Origin: Chionis minor
Taxonomy: Eukaryota > Chordata > Aves > Charadriiformes > Chionididae
Assembly: GCA_013398295.1 (NCBI GenBank)
Contig: VZSF01003002.1
Coordinates: 613,905 to 677,904 of the forward strand
Length of the DNA: 64,000 nt
Reading direction: 5' to 3'
A program made the position numbers and the translations under genes. The notes beneath the pieces are model-generated. The model had not been told where the DNA came from. It saw only the letters and a program-made list of their open reading frames with translations, and did not search any database. Position 1 is the first letter of the stretch; the number at the start of each line of letters is the position of its first letter. Positions 25,801-37,800 of the stretch are shown in pieces.

Positions 25801-28800
25801 AATAGTTTAAGTGAGGGTACATCTGAGTGTGGACTCAGCTTCTGGTCTATACATACTTGAAGAAGTGTTACACCTCAGCAACCAACCAACCTGGAAGTCA
25901 AAGGCAGTATCATTGCGGAAATGGACCTGGTGCTTCATCACACTTTTTGCGACATGAGGCATGGCAACAGGCTCCCAAGTCCCCGGAGAGCTGACCTCGG
26001 CAGTGTTTCACAGTCATCGTTAAACAGCTGAGTGCTAATTCCTGGTTCCTGGTGCTTGTAGGCAGGGTTTACTCGGCAGGGGCAGCAAGACTAAAAGGCA
26101 CTGCATAGTCCCTCAGGGATTTAGCTGGCAGAGACGAGGCCAAGCTCAGAAATCCTCCAGTGTATTTCTGCTTAATTTATCTAGCCCAGCACAGTGATGT
26201 GCTGTTGATCGGGTTTTTTAGGGCCGAAACAAGAGACCTTCCTTTATAATTGCCGTCTGCGAGGTCAGCGTGGATCATCTGGGCTAACCCATTATGTCCC
26301 ATGTTGCGTTGCTCGAAAATCTATCAGGTTAGGAGGGGGTCCTGGAGGTTCAGAAAACAGCTCTGCTGGAACAAGATAATAGTTTTTTAAGGTATTTTTA
26401 AAATACCTGTGCAATCTGCTGTAGGTGGACCTGCTCTGGCAGGGGGGGTTGGACCAGAGGATCTCCAGAGGTCCCTTCCAAGCCCTAACATTCTATGATT
26501 CTATGATTCTGTAAAAAGCACAGTAGGCTTGCTATTTATTTCCAGGTGGGCAGGGATGGTCAGGCCGTTCCCCAGTCACATCACTAGGGAGGACTGGCCA
26601 TTTTGGTGACTGCAGACCGGCCTTTTGCAGCCAGGAGGGGAATTTCTAGGATTATAGACAAAATAACACCGGCAGGCTGAGATACCCTGGGTTAAGTCAA
26701 AGAGCTTAGCTCACTGTCGGGCCCTGGCGCCTCATGGCAGCCATGGCCATGAGTCTGGCAGCGCAGGGGCTGGTCTTAACTGTGCTCTGTCCTCCCTCCA
26801 CAGCTCACCCCTCGGTGCCAGCCCCGGATCGGCCCACCGCCACAGTCTCACCCCTGCGGACGCCCAGCTCGCCCTCCCGCCTGCCAGCGGCAGCCATCCG
26901 GCCTCACCCCGCCGTCTCCCCCCAGCATGGCCACCAGCCGCCTGCCCCAGGGGCCCGGCCCCTCATTCCCCTCACCTCCGCCGCCGCTGCCATCACCCCG
27001 CCCAACATTAGCGCAGCCCACCTCAACGGTGAGGCCGGCAGCGGACCCCTGGGTGGCCCTGTCACCCCTGGCCCCGCCAGCAAGGCCGAGGAGAGGAAGA
27101 ATGAGAAGGTAAGAGCCGCCACACCATCGCTGCACCCCGTGTTCCTGCTGCCTCTCGCTCCCATGGCGCTGTCGAGGAGGGACCCTGTGGCTGCCCAGGA
27201 GGGTGGAAGATGGTTTTCATGGCCTGCCAGCTTGGGTATCCTCGTCTCATGTTGTTTTCATGCTTCATCCTTTCTCCCCCACCATCCCTGGTGCTGCTCT
27301 CATGTTGCCCACGCGCGGGTGGGAAAGGAGGTTGAGCCACTGATGGGCTGAATTTGTGTGTTTCCTCCAACAATCAGCACCCGATCTGCGAATTTGCAGT
27401 GGTGCAGAAAGATCTTATATCAGGCTCTTGGTCACTGAAACTGGGCGGCCAAGCCAGAAGCCGTCTGCCTTGCTACGTGTAAGAAGCTGATGGTGGTTCC
27501 AGCCCTGGGGCAGGTGCCACAGGCACAGTAAAACACTGGGTCATGAGCGGCAGGAGCTGTTTTACTGCTCCAGGAACATCTCAGTTTGTTGCAGAAACTT
27601 TCATTGCAGTGGCACGGCCAAATGGGGAGAAGGGAATCAAGTAGGGCTCACTGGGATGTAGGTATGATGCAGTGTAGGCTCAATCACTTAGGAGCCAGCA
27701 GTGGGACTGAGAGCTGAGTGCCTGTCCCTTGTGCACCTTGCTAAGGAAAGCCAGCGTGGAGAGCCGCTTTAAGCGCCCAGCCTTTTAGGTTCTTGGCGAA
27801 TATTTTCCTTCCACCAGATGTTTATATTATGTTAGCAGTTCCCATTTATCAATGCTGAGAGTTACCTCCACACTGTGTAGCAGAGCCCACTGATACAAAC
27901 TGCCTGCTGGAAGAAAGGTCCTGCTTTGTATCTGGGTAGGAGGAAGACATGTCGGGGCTTGCTTTTCCTTTGGACCTGCAAAAAAAATCCTTTCCATACG
28001 TTCCTGGAGCTTTTCTGTGGTGACAGGCACATATGGAGTAAACATTTAGTTTGTATATGGTAATTCTGAGGTTGCAGGTCTTACGTGTGGTCAGGGTCAC
28101 AGATAACTACTAGTTTCTCAAGATGAGAAATAGCAATTTTTAAAATCCTTTCCTTAGTCCTGTTTTGAATTTTCTTTGAGTGCCTTTCAGTGAAAGAAGG
28201 GCGTAGAACTTCTGCCCTGGATGTGAAATTTCAGTACTTGTTTGCAAAGAATAACTTCCAAGTGTGCATCAAGGACTGCATGCTGTGCGAGCAGAAGAAT
28301 ACATGCTACTTCTACAAGCCCAAGGGAGTGTATGGTATATGCTATTCTTTAGATTGATATATTTTAATTCATGTGGAACTCTGCGCTGAAATTTCCTAGG
28401 CAAAATTATATTGACTCCCTTCCTAAGATACTGGTTAACCTTTCCCAACAGTTACAGCTTTAAGTTACTGAATTTGGATGCAGGGAAGTAAAGTTATGGG
28501 GTTTTGAGCTCCATGGATAAAGGGAAGAAGCAAATAATATACTGCATCATTGCAATGAGCATTGCCAAAGACCAATTCAGTACCTGGGAAGTATCAGAGA
28601 GAAGTGACAATAAAAATTTTCATCTCTGACTGGATTGCGTGGTGCATAACTGCCCTGTGTTGAACGATATATTCCTGAATCTCCTCCATGTCATATTTCA
28701 TTTTAGAAAGATCTGAGTTAACGATGCTCCCTTTCCTTTTAGAAGTAGTGACTGATGTTTAGCCAATTAAACTGTGTTCCTATTCTTTGCATAAACCCAA

Positions 28801-31800
28801 ATATTTCTTTGAAGCCGTTGAGAGCTTGGATAATGCCAGACTAAAAGCCATATAACTATTCAAAAAGGCATCTGTGAGTCAGAACTGAAGCCATATCTGG
28901 AACCACACTTGATATTTCCAAAGTGGAAACCTGGTTGGGCAGGTTTTTTTGGTAAATAGGGAACAGTCATAACACTCAGAAGGAACATCTGTGGAGAGGG
29001 GCAATATCTGTTATCAGTACACCTGACAGGAAAAAACAGACAAGTCGAGGGGCAAAAAACAGAAGGAGGGACATAACTAGCAAACTGCCAGATAAGCAAA
29101 GATCAGAAGCAATTTATCTGAGTTCAGTTTCATTATATTAATCAGTCAGGTATTTTAAGATGAAAGGAATAGAGGGGATGTTAGTAAGAGGAGCGGTAAT
29201 AAGGTCTTCAGCTCTACTGAGCACAGGCCGGAAGAAATGCACAGGTAATTATCTCCTGAGAAGCTGAGATTAGCAAGTTGTATCTGAGGTAAATTGCAAT
29301 GTGCCATAAAATTAGCATTGTTGTTGGAATCAACAATTTTTGGTGTCCCATCAAATTATTAATTTTAATCCAGCTTCATCTTTCCAGTTTGTTTTGTAGA
29401 ATTCCTTTGAGGATGAGGGCTGAGAGGGAGAATGGCTGTTTTGGGAAACATTCTCTTGTTATTAACCACACTTTTCTTTCACATACTGATTGTCAGTATG
29501 AGTTCACTGTGGTACAGGGGGCACATGGTATGTATGAAATAGTTTGCATTCTGGGATGGACATGCTGAGGATCCATTGGTTTTCACGGTTCTGTTGTAGA
29601 AGAGGTTTCTTGTGAGGGCTATGGAGATAAATTGCAATTTTTGCATTTATCGTTCTGATATAGCCAGATTTATTGGTCCTTGGGAAATTTTCTTCAGATG
29701 TTAAGTTTAGCAAGGTTGGTTTGCTGCTTGAAGGCTGGGCTGGGAGATAGTGGGAAAAAGTATTTTAAGATACGATCTTCTACCAATTTATGTTTTATGA
29801 TTTTCTACCTAGATTCCACTCAAGGATACAAAAGTTGACATCACTGTAGTAAGTCTGTATATGCTATTTGGGTTGCTTGGTCCAAGACCAAATTGTTTTT
29901 ACCTTGGGAACAGACTTGCTGAGTATACTGGTGAGGTAGTCACTGTTAATCTTTTCCTGTGTGCAAATGTTTATATGACAGTATCACAGGTTCCCATTGG
30001 TGGGCAGCAGTCAGATACAGGTTTATCCCAAGATTTCTCTAAAATAAAGGGACTCCAATTTTAACTTTTATTCTTGTCTCCTTGTGTTTTAAAGACAAGT
30101 GGCAGAAATAATCCCAAGGGTTATGGTTATCAGCTCAGCAGGAATGGTTTTCTTGCTCATCTTCTATTATTATAGCAAAAAAATACTTAGGTCTATTTTT
30201 TGACATCTCTAGTCCTCTACTTCAGCTTATTTCCTGAAGGTCTTGATCAGGATTTCCAAACCTGCAGGTGAACCTTGGCACCTACATTCATTAAGACACC
30301 TTAATACTAGTGTCCTATTGTCATACTCCTGCTGACTGAATCAGGAGATAAAATACGGCCTCCGCACATGTCTTCATTTGCCAGTACGCACCTACTCCCA
30401 GAGGATCCTATCTGCAACTGGGCTTTTGTCCTGCTTATCAGCTCCTTGACCAAGCTCCTGTCCGCTTAGGGAACAGTTTCAAAGCTGCTCTCCTTTGCCA
30501 GCTGCTGGTGGTAGCTGATGAAAGACTAAGCAATAGATAGTGCTTAAGTCCACTGTGCAACAGTGCTCCAAAAGTGTTCCAGCAGCCAAGCAGGCTTAGT
30601 AGAATGCTTGAAAATCAAAGCTGTTCCAGTGCTATACGGGCGCAGTACCAAGCAGCAGGAAAGGTGGCTCATGCAGAGGTAGCACAGACACTACAGGAAT
30701 AACAATTTGGGGACTGAATAAAGGCAAGGGAGCATGGCAGAATTCAGAGGTGACGGTGGTCAGGGCAGCATCAGAGAGAGAAGAGCATTAGCTTTTCCAA
30801 GGAGGTTTCCTTCCCCAGAAGGAAAATAGTAATTCTACCCCAAAGTCACTCTGTTCTAGGTTAGGAAGGGCAGTGTCCCAAAGACATGACAGGGACAAGA
30901 GGGAGGTAAAACAATGGGCAACCCTCTAAGGGTTAGGGGTCGTATCAGGGGTTCTTTGAGCTCTCATTCCATCATTTGGTAATAATATCTGCATGTATAA
31001 CCATCTGAAACTCAGAGAGTTCAATCCCAGTTCCTGCATCTTTGGAACATCTGACAGAAAGGGATGGAGATCCCAGCTGAAAGCAAAACCCTGTGTTTTG
31101 GGGGCTTTTTTAAATGGGGACTCTGCTTTTTCAGTCATGATGTGCACTGCCCAAGTTCAACTGGTAGATTAAAGCTGAGAGCTTGTAATTATGGCATGAC
31201 TACTGCTTTGACCTCGGTCAATTTTTGCTATAATAGTTTCTGCTGAACATAATCTGGGCTGATGCTTAATACCTCTGATAAAACCACTTGTTTGAATGAA
31301 TTAATGCATTTCTCATTAAATGTGCTCCTCATTACGTTAATCAAATCAAGCAAATCATGCTGGTGGTTTGACCACTGTAATTAAACTTTCTTTAAAATCC
31401 ACTCATTTGGCTTTTGATGAGGTTTTTGATTAAACTCTTCCAAAATGTCTGGCCCAATATCTGCTAAGGAGGAAAATAAGAGCTTGCACTAGCAAGCAAG
31501 CCATTAATTCATCACTGAGTTACACCAATTCCTTACTGTTTTACCTAGCCAGAGTATATAGAAATATTTGAAAACTGGCAATGTAAAATTAAATGTTTCT
31601 TACAAGTGTGCTGAGAGAACAAATCTGTTTGCAGCTTTAAATTTAGTAACTGTGTCCCTGGAATATATACAGGATCTGGATAAGCAAGTCACAACAAATG
31701 GGAAAATACACTGGGCCGCTGTTTACTGATGTTAAGATTACAAGAGACACATCTTCAGAAAATGACTTTGAACATGCACCAACAGTTTTGCATGTGAAGA

Positions 31801-34800
31801 CTGAATCAGTAAACATCTGTCTGTTCTCACCAGTGTCACTCACTTTCTTCAATATTGGTCCTTCTGCTCAAAATAGCTGCATTCCTCAAATGACACAGTA
31901 TGTTTGGCATGATCCTGGTGTAAGGACTACATTACAAAACAGAACAAGCCAAGGTCTGTTTTCTGGCCCTGCAAGTGTCCCTACATGATTTGCATTCAGG
32001 CTTCTAAGCTTTCTTCTCTGCCCAAAATAGGGTGGCTGCAATCCTGCTTATTGAGAACAGTCCTGGTAGCTGGTATGGCCCAAACCATGCCCTTACGTTG
32101 TCCTGGGAGGGTGATAAGCCAAACTCACAATGGTCAATGGATGTGGACCAGGGTTTGATGTTAAATCCTGGCCTTGTTTCGTATGCCAGGGTAGACATGA
32201 CCAGAGAGAACTTCCCTCTCCACCGCTCTTCCTTTCTGCCAGTGCCTTCCTCTGCCTTCCCCTGATTTGCAGCCCAGTGCCCAGTCCCACTCGCAACATC
32301 CCTTAGTGCAGACCTGCCACCTGCACACTTAGTCTCCCACCCTGTCTTTATATAGGGTTGGAGTCTAGATCAAAGGCCCTTTGAAAATTTGGCTTTGGAA
32401 ACTCTGAGATGCTCTTTGGCCTCAGTTCACATTACAGATGTCTGTTTAAGCTGTCATTTGGTGGAACTGAAACTGCCTGAAGGACCTGATCCTCCAGGGT
32501 AGTGCACCTTCAGTTTTCACTTACTCGGTGTTAGTCTCTGCATTGCAACTTCTCATATTAACTTGTCCCTGAGTGAAAAGGATTTGTTATCACTTCATGT
32601 CCACTAAAGAAATGTAATTCCTTATCCAGAAAATGAAAGATCAGTCTTAAAAGTGAAGTGTTGAGCGCTTGCAAGGACCTTGTAGATAGAAAATGACACG
32701 ACAAAAATAGTGGTTGCCCTGGGATGAGTAAAGGAAGCTAAGGACAGAGCTGATAAAAGTAGATTTTTCAGATACAAAGTCAATATGACTGACCCTGAAT
32801 TTTTGGAAGAGGAATTCAGTCTTCCCAGCTGATATGAAATGATTTATTATTTTTCACTTTGTAACTGGTTCACCTAAGAAAGCCCCCTAAGTTGTACAGG
32901 TATGAAATGGAATGATAACAACTAAGTGACTAACTGGAAGCAGAGCAAGACATAAGAATGAACAAATAGCACAAGAGCAGAAGAGCCTGGTTTGAAATCT
33001 TAGAATAAGCATATCAAAATGTAGAAGGCATTTAGAGGAAGTAACATTGGAATAGTATTGTAAAAGTTTGCATAAAAAAATAAAGAATAAGTTCTGTGAT
33101 GCTAATTTGTTTGGATACTGTATAAGACATCTGAGTTGATCCCGGAGCCACCAACACCAACGTTTCATTGACCATTTTCAGAGTCAGATTTGACTTTTCA
33201 GTTTAACATGTGTTCCAGTTTGTTCTTCGGTAAAGATTCTTTAATCTGGAATATTTTAGTTCAGTTCTCTCAAGATTTGTGCACAGAATACATACTGTTA
33301 ATCCATTTCCTTTCAACAAAGGCGAGGGGGCTGTCTTCATCACAAATGAGGCACTGCTTCCCATGCTCCAGAAAGAGAATCTTGGCTCTGTGACCAGCAA
33401 GTGATTCACCAGAAATTTGGCCAGGGAGTGGAAAACCTCTTTTTCTGGTCATGTGAATTCAGGCCACAAAGTTCTGTTTTAGGGCAGAGAACTCGTGCTT
33501 AAAATCTCTCCAGCACCTTCTCCTTCATCATTAGTGTTCAGTTTGAAAGGACAAAAACCTGGCAACTCACTGATGAATATTTTAAGGCTGGCAAATAACC
33601 CAGCCAAAAGCATGAGCCCCAGCTGTCAAAACATAGAAAACTTCAGCTTTACGATAAAACAGATTTCTGTTATTTCTGACCGGCTAGGATTCTTTTGCTT
33701 AGATCAAGGGCAATAAGCCATTGATCAAAATTTCTTTTTCTTCTTCGCATTTTTGATGTTAGGAAATGCTTTCAAACTCCCCACAGATATTTCAAGCGTC
33801 AACTTTGCTGCCAAGCAGTCTCCGAAAGCTATTCCTTTTCTCCCTCCTCTCTCCCCGCCTGTGCTTATCTGCCTCATAGTGCTGTCACAGGATTTCTCAA
33901 GTGTCCGCAGTGGATTTCTCTAACGCCATTTCAAGTGGTTCTGTGCTGCATTCTGAGGCCGTAAGCAGATCCAGGGGAGGCGAGGATGGAGAGTGCTTTA
34001 GCTTTGAGAGGAAATTCAGTTTATCTAGTAACTGGAGGCGAAGCTGTTTGGATGCCAAGGCACGGCATTCTGCTGGCACCTGTAGAGACCTAATTTTATA
34101 ACACAGAAGACCCAAGGGCTTTTTCTAAATCCTTACTGCTGCTTGGGGAAGAAAGTAGAACTGACAAAAGAAAGAGCATGCAAGGGAGCACTGGAAGCAG
34201 AAGGCTGGAGGCGTGTGTGTGCATGAGCACGTGTGCGTGTCTGCGTGTGAGCATCCCAGCACTGGCGTTCCCATGGCATTCCCCTGCCTGCAGAAGGAAT
34301 CACACAGGACCAGATGGCTGGATGGGGCCAGGCTGTGGGAGGGGATGGCAAGCATCTTCCTGGATTAGTCGGGTGAAATGTAAGCACTCTCGTGGTGTCA
34401 ATGGGAGACATTGGCACATTCTGGCTGTTGAGGGATCATAGGGGACAATCCTCACCCCAGACCGCACAACTGTGTAGCTGAACATTTCATCACAGCTTCT
34501 GCCCTCTCCCTGCCCTGTTCCTGAAGAACGTGGTTTGGTCCCTCATTTCCTCATAACATCAAGCTCCCAATTCCCATGCACAGGTGAAAAAAAAAAAAAC
34601 AGAGTGCAAATGCTGTGCCTGTCCCTGTCCTCCACTTTCTGCCTCGGAGCAGTAACACACAGAACTGGCATGGGGCTGCCACTGCCCCACCACTCCTAGG
34701 AAGGAAGACAAGCAGAATGAAACCATTCAAGTAGAAGAACACAGTAAGAAGCTGGATGCCTCAAAAACAATAAGTAAGTACTACATTCAGCTCTGGAGCC

Positions 34801-37800
34801 CCCAACATAAGAAGAACATGGACCTGTTGGAGTGCATCCAGACGAGGGCCACAAAGATGATAAGATGGCTGGAGCACCTCTCCTATGAAGACAGACTGAG
34901 AGAAGGCTGGGTTTGTTCAGCCTGGAGAAGAGAAGGCTCTGGGGAGACCTTATAGCAGCCTTCCAGTACCTAAAGGAGGCCTACAAAAAAGCTGGAGAGG
35001 GACTTTTTACGAGGGCATGTAGTAATAGGACATGGGGTAATGGCTTTAAACTGAATGAGGGTAGATTTAGATTAGATATTAGGAAGAAATTTTTCACTGT
35101 GAGGATGGTGAGGCACTGGAACAGGTTGCCCAGGGAAGCTGTGGAGGCCCCATCCTTGGAAGTGTTAAAGACCAGGCTGGATGGGACTTTGAGTAACTTG
35201 GTCTAGTGGAAGGTGTCCCTGCCCATGGCAGGGGCATTGTAACTAGATAATGGTTAAGGTCTCTTCCGACCCAAACCATTCTATGATTCTATGAACTAGC
35301 AATGTGCCAGAGTTGGTGGCATCCCACATGTCCAGAACTCATTTGCTTTCCTCAATGGTTTTCCAGCTATGAATTCACAAGCCAGTAAGTCTTAAACCAC
35401 CAAGAGGGTATCTCAAGTGTCAATGTAGTAATTTTAAGGAGACAAATTTTGAACTTCCCTGTGAAAATTGGATATACTCAACTTTTCAGTGCCCATGTTT
35501 CTTTTTTTGGTCACACAGGTACTGGTGTTTTTCCTTGCTTTTCTCTACAGTTGTGCATAATAGGTGGGTTAAAATATCTAGCATCAATGCAGAAATACTT
35601 CAGTAAGCTCTGTTAGAAGAATCATATAAACTAAATGAAATTGCGGTTTCTGACAAACATCAGTACTGTAGGAACAGCACGTTATAACAGACAACAGATA
35701 TCTGTGGCATGTTTCTGTTTTTATCGTGTAACTCGAGGGCATAACCAAGTTACAGCAAAGGGATATTTATCTTATTTGGTACATTTTTGTTTATTTTTCA
35801 TTTTGCAGTAGCAGCAGAAAGATTCACAAGCCCTCAGCTTTTCTTTTGCCAAATGGTAAAGCCACTTTAAAGTCAGTCTGGGTTGTTATTTTTTTGACTG
35901 AATGTCTCAAGCATCTAGTAATTCCCTTCAGACCAAGTCAAGACATGGAGTCAGTGCTGGTCTCTGAAGGACTGGAAATAAAAAAATGTTCTTATTATGT
36001 CCTCTGGAGAAAAGATCAGTCTCAGGAATTCAGAAAGTACACCATGCAAAAGCTGCTTTTCGGACGCTACGTCTTCAGGCTGCCTGTAGTCAATTAACGC
36101 AGGGTGTCAAGCAGTCAACCTTTTAAAAACCAATTCATTGTAAAGGCAAAACTCAACCTGTTCCATTGCTTTTTTGCATATATTTTGTTTGGTTCATATT
36201 CAGTGATATGTTTCTGTAAATTAAGACTACAGAAGCTAAAATATTAACCTTCACTCACAGCTGACTGTATTCAGCACACTAGCAGCAGACTGGCATTGGG
36301 CTTCATCACCAGATGCCCCAGGGAGAGAAGAAGTAATTTAATGTGAGTCCACGGCCAACTTATTTTGCAGTAAAGTAGATTTCCTGGACTGTAGTTTTTA
36401 GTCCCAATTCATGATCAGTGCAGACATGGTATATTTTAAAATGGAACTATCTGGCTTTTTTGATGACTTCAGAGGTCTCTATTCCCTCCTGTACAACATC
36501 ATGTTATTCTTCATATCTTAAGTTTTGAAAAAGAAGAGGGGGCGAGCTTGGGCGGGCAGATTCTATCAACACGATGGTGCCTGCTGTGGCAAGGGAAATG
36601 CATAAGCTAGGCTTTGATCAGGACATAAAAGAGAGAACTGATTTCTGAACTTTTACATTTTTTCTGGACAGGTTTTATGTCGAAGCCAGATACTCTTGGT
36701 TGGCAGGCTTAGATGCAACCTGGCCAAGAGATACAACTGACCAGCAAGGAACGTGTCACAGAGAAGGTGGGAAGGATGGTGGCCCTGCAGGCCTGAGATG
36801 GCTTTCTGTTCACCAGCCGTGAAAAAGTCAGATGTATGCTTACTACCCACCGCAGATCTCTGTCTAACTTTCTTAAAATCATTCAATTAAGATCATTCTG
36901 CAACTTCCCTGAGCAATCTATTCCTGTCCTTTCGTATCCCTAAGGCCAGAAAGTTCCCTATTATCCCTCCCAAATCTTCCATGGTTACAAATGAATCTTG
37001 GCTTCTTCATGTCCTGCTCCAGGTGAACAGCTGATCAGCTTTCTTCTGACAGCCTTCCACGTATTAGGGAACTAATAATGTGTTCAGTGCACATGAATTC
37101 TCTTCTTTCTGCCCCACTGAGCCCAGTTCCCATCTTTTCTCCACAAGTAATTCTTTCTAGGCCTCTGATTGTACTTTCAGCTCTCCTCTGGGCAGTCTTC
37201 AGCTTGCTGAGGTATTAGATAGGAGTATCCCAGAGAGGGACTTTTGCTGAGACATTGTTAGTGCCAATTAGGATGGAGTAAGCACTTTCCATGGCTTACA
37301 TATAAGATGCTTGTTAATATGTTCCCATATGAACTGTGCCTTTTTCACAGAAGCATCTTGACTCATGCCATTTGGGATCCACGCTATCTCCCATGTCCCT
37401 TTCTGCAGAGCTGCTGGCTGGCCAGTCACTCCTTACTTTGTATCTGTGTGTTTGATTTCTCCTTCCTAGCAGTAGCATGTCATACTTGTCTTTGCAGATT
37501 TCACCATGATGATTTGGGATAATTTCTCCATCTTAGGAAAATTGTTCTGAATTCTTACCCTGTTTGTCTTTCTGGTGTGGTTTAACCCCCGCAGGCAGCT
37601 GAGCCCCACACAGCCACTCACCCCCTGCCACAGTGGGGAGGGGGAGAGAGTCGGAAGGCTAAAAGTGAGAAAACTCATGGAATGAGTTAAACACTTTAAT
37701 AGGTAAAGCAAAACCTGCGTGTGCAAGCAAGGCAAAACAAGGAATTTGTTCACTGCTTCCCGTCGGCGGGCAGGTATTCAGCCATCTGCAGGAAAGCAGG

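Larger units (their letters stand above)
22711..26803 (+). other. SH3RF3 intron D-E (4.1 kb)
   Basis: This is non-coding sequence with a possible decayed CR1-like 3' fragment near 23515-23600 and a clear CR1 3' end at 26411-26512. The 176-codon open frame at 24565-25095 lies here and looks like chance. I see nothing else that I can name. Confidence 0.8.

Noticed and set aside
26848..27373. Overlapping minus-strand open frames around exon E
   Set aside because: They mirror the GC-rich exon E; only the plus-strand frame matches SH3RF3 and joins in phase to its neighbours.
35846..36097. 83-codon frame after an acceptor-like TTTTGCAG at about 35808
   Set aside because: The frame is not open from the acceptor and the codon use is AT-rich. 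I see no homologue, so I treat it as chance.
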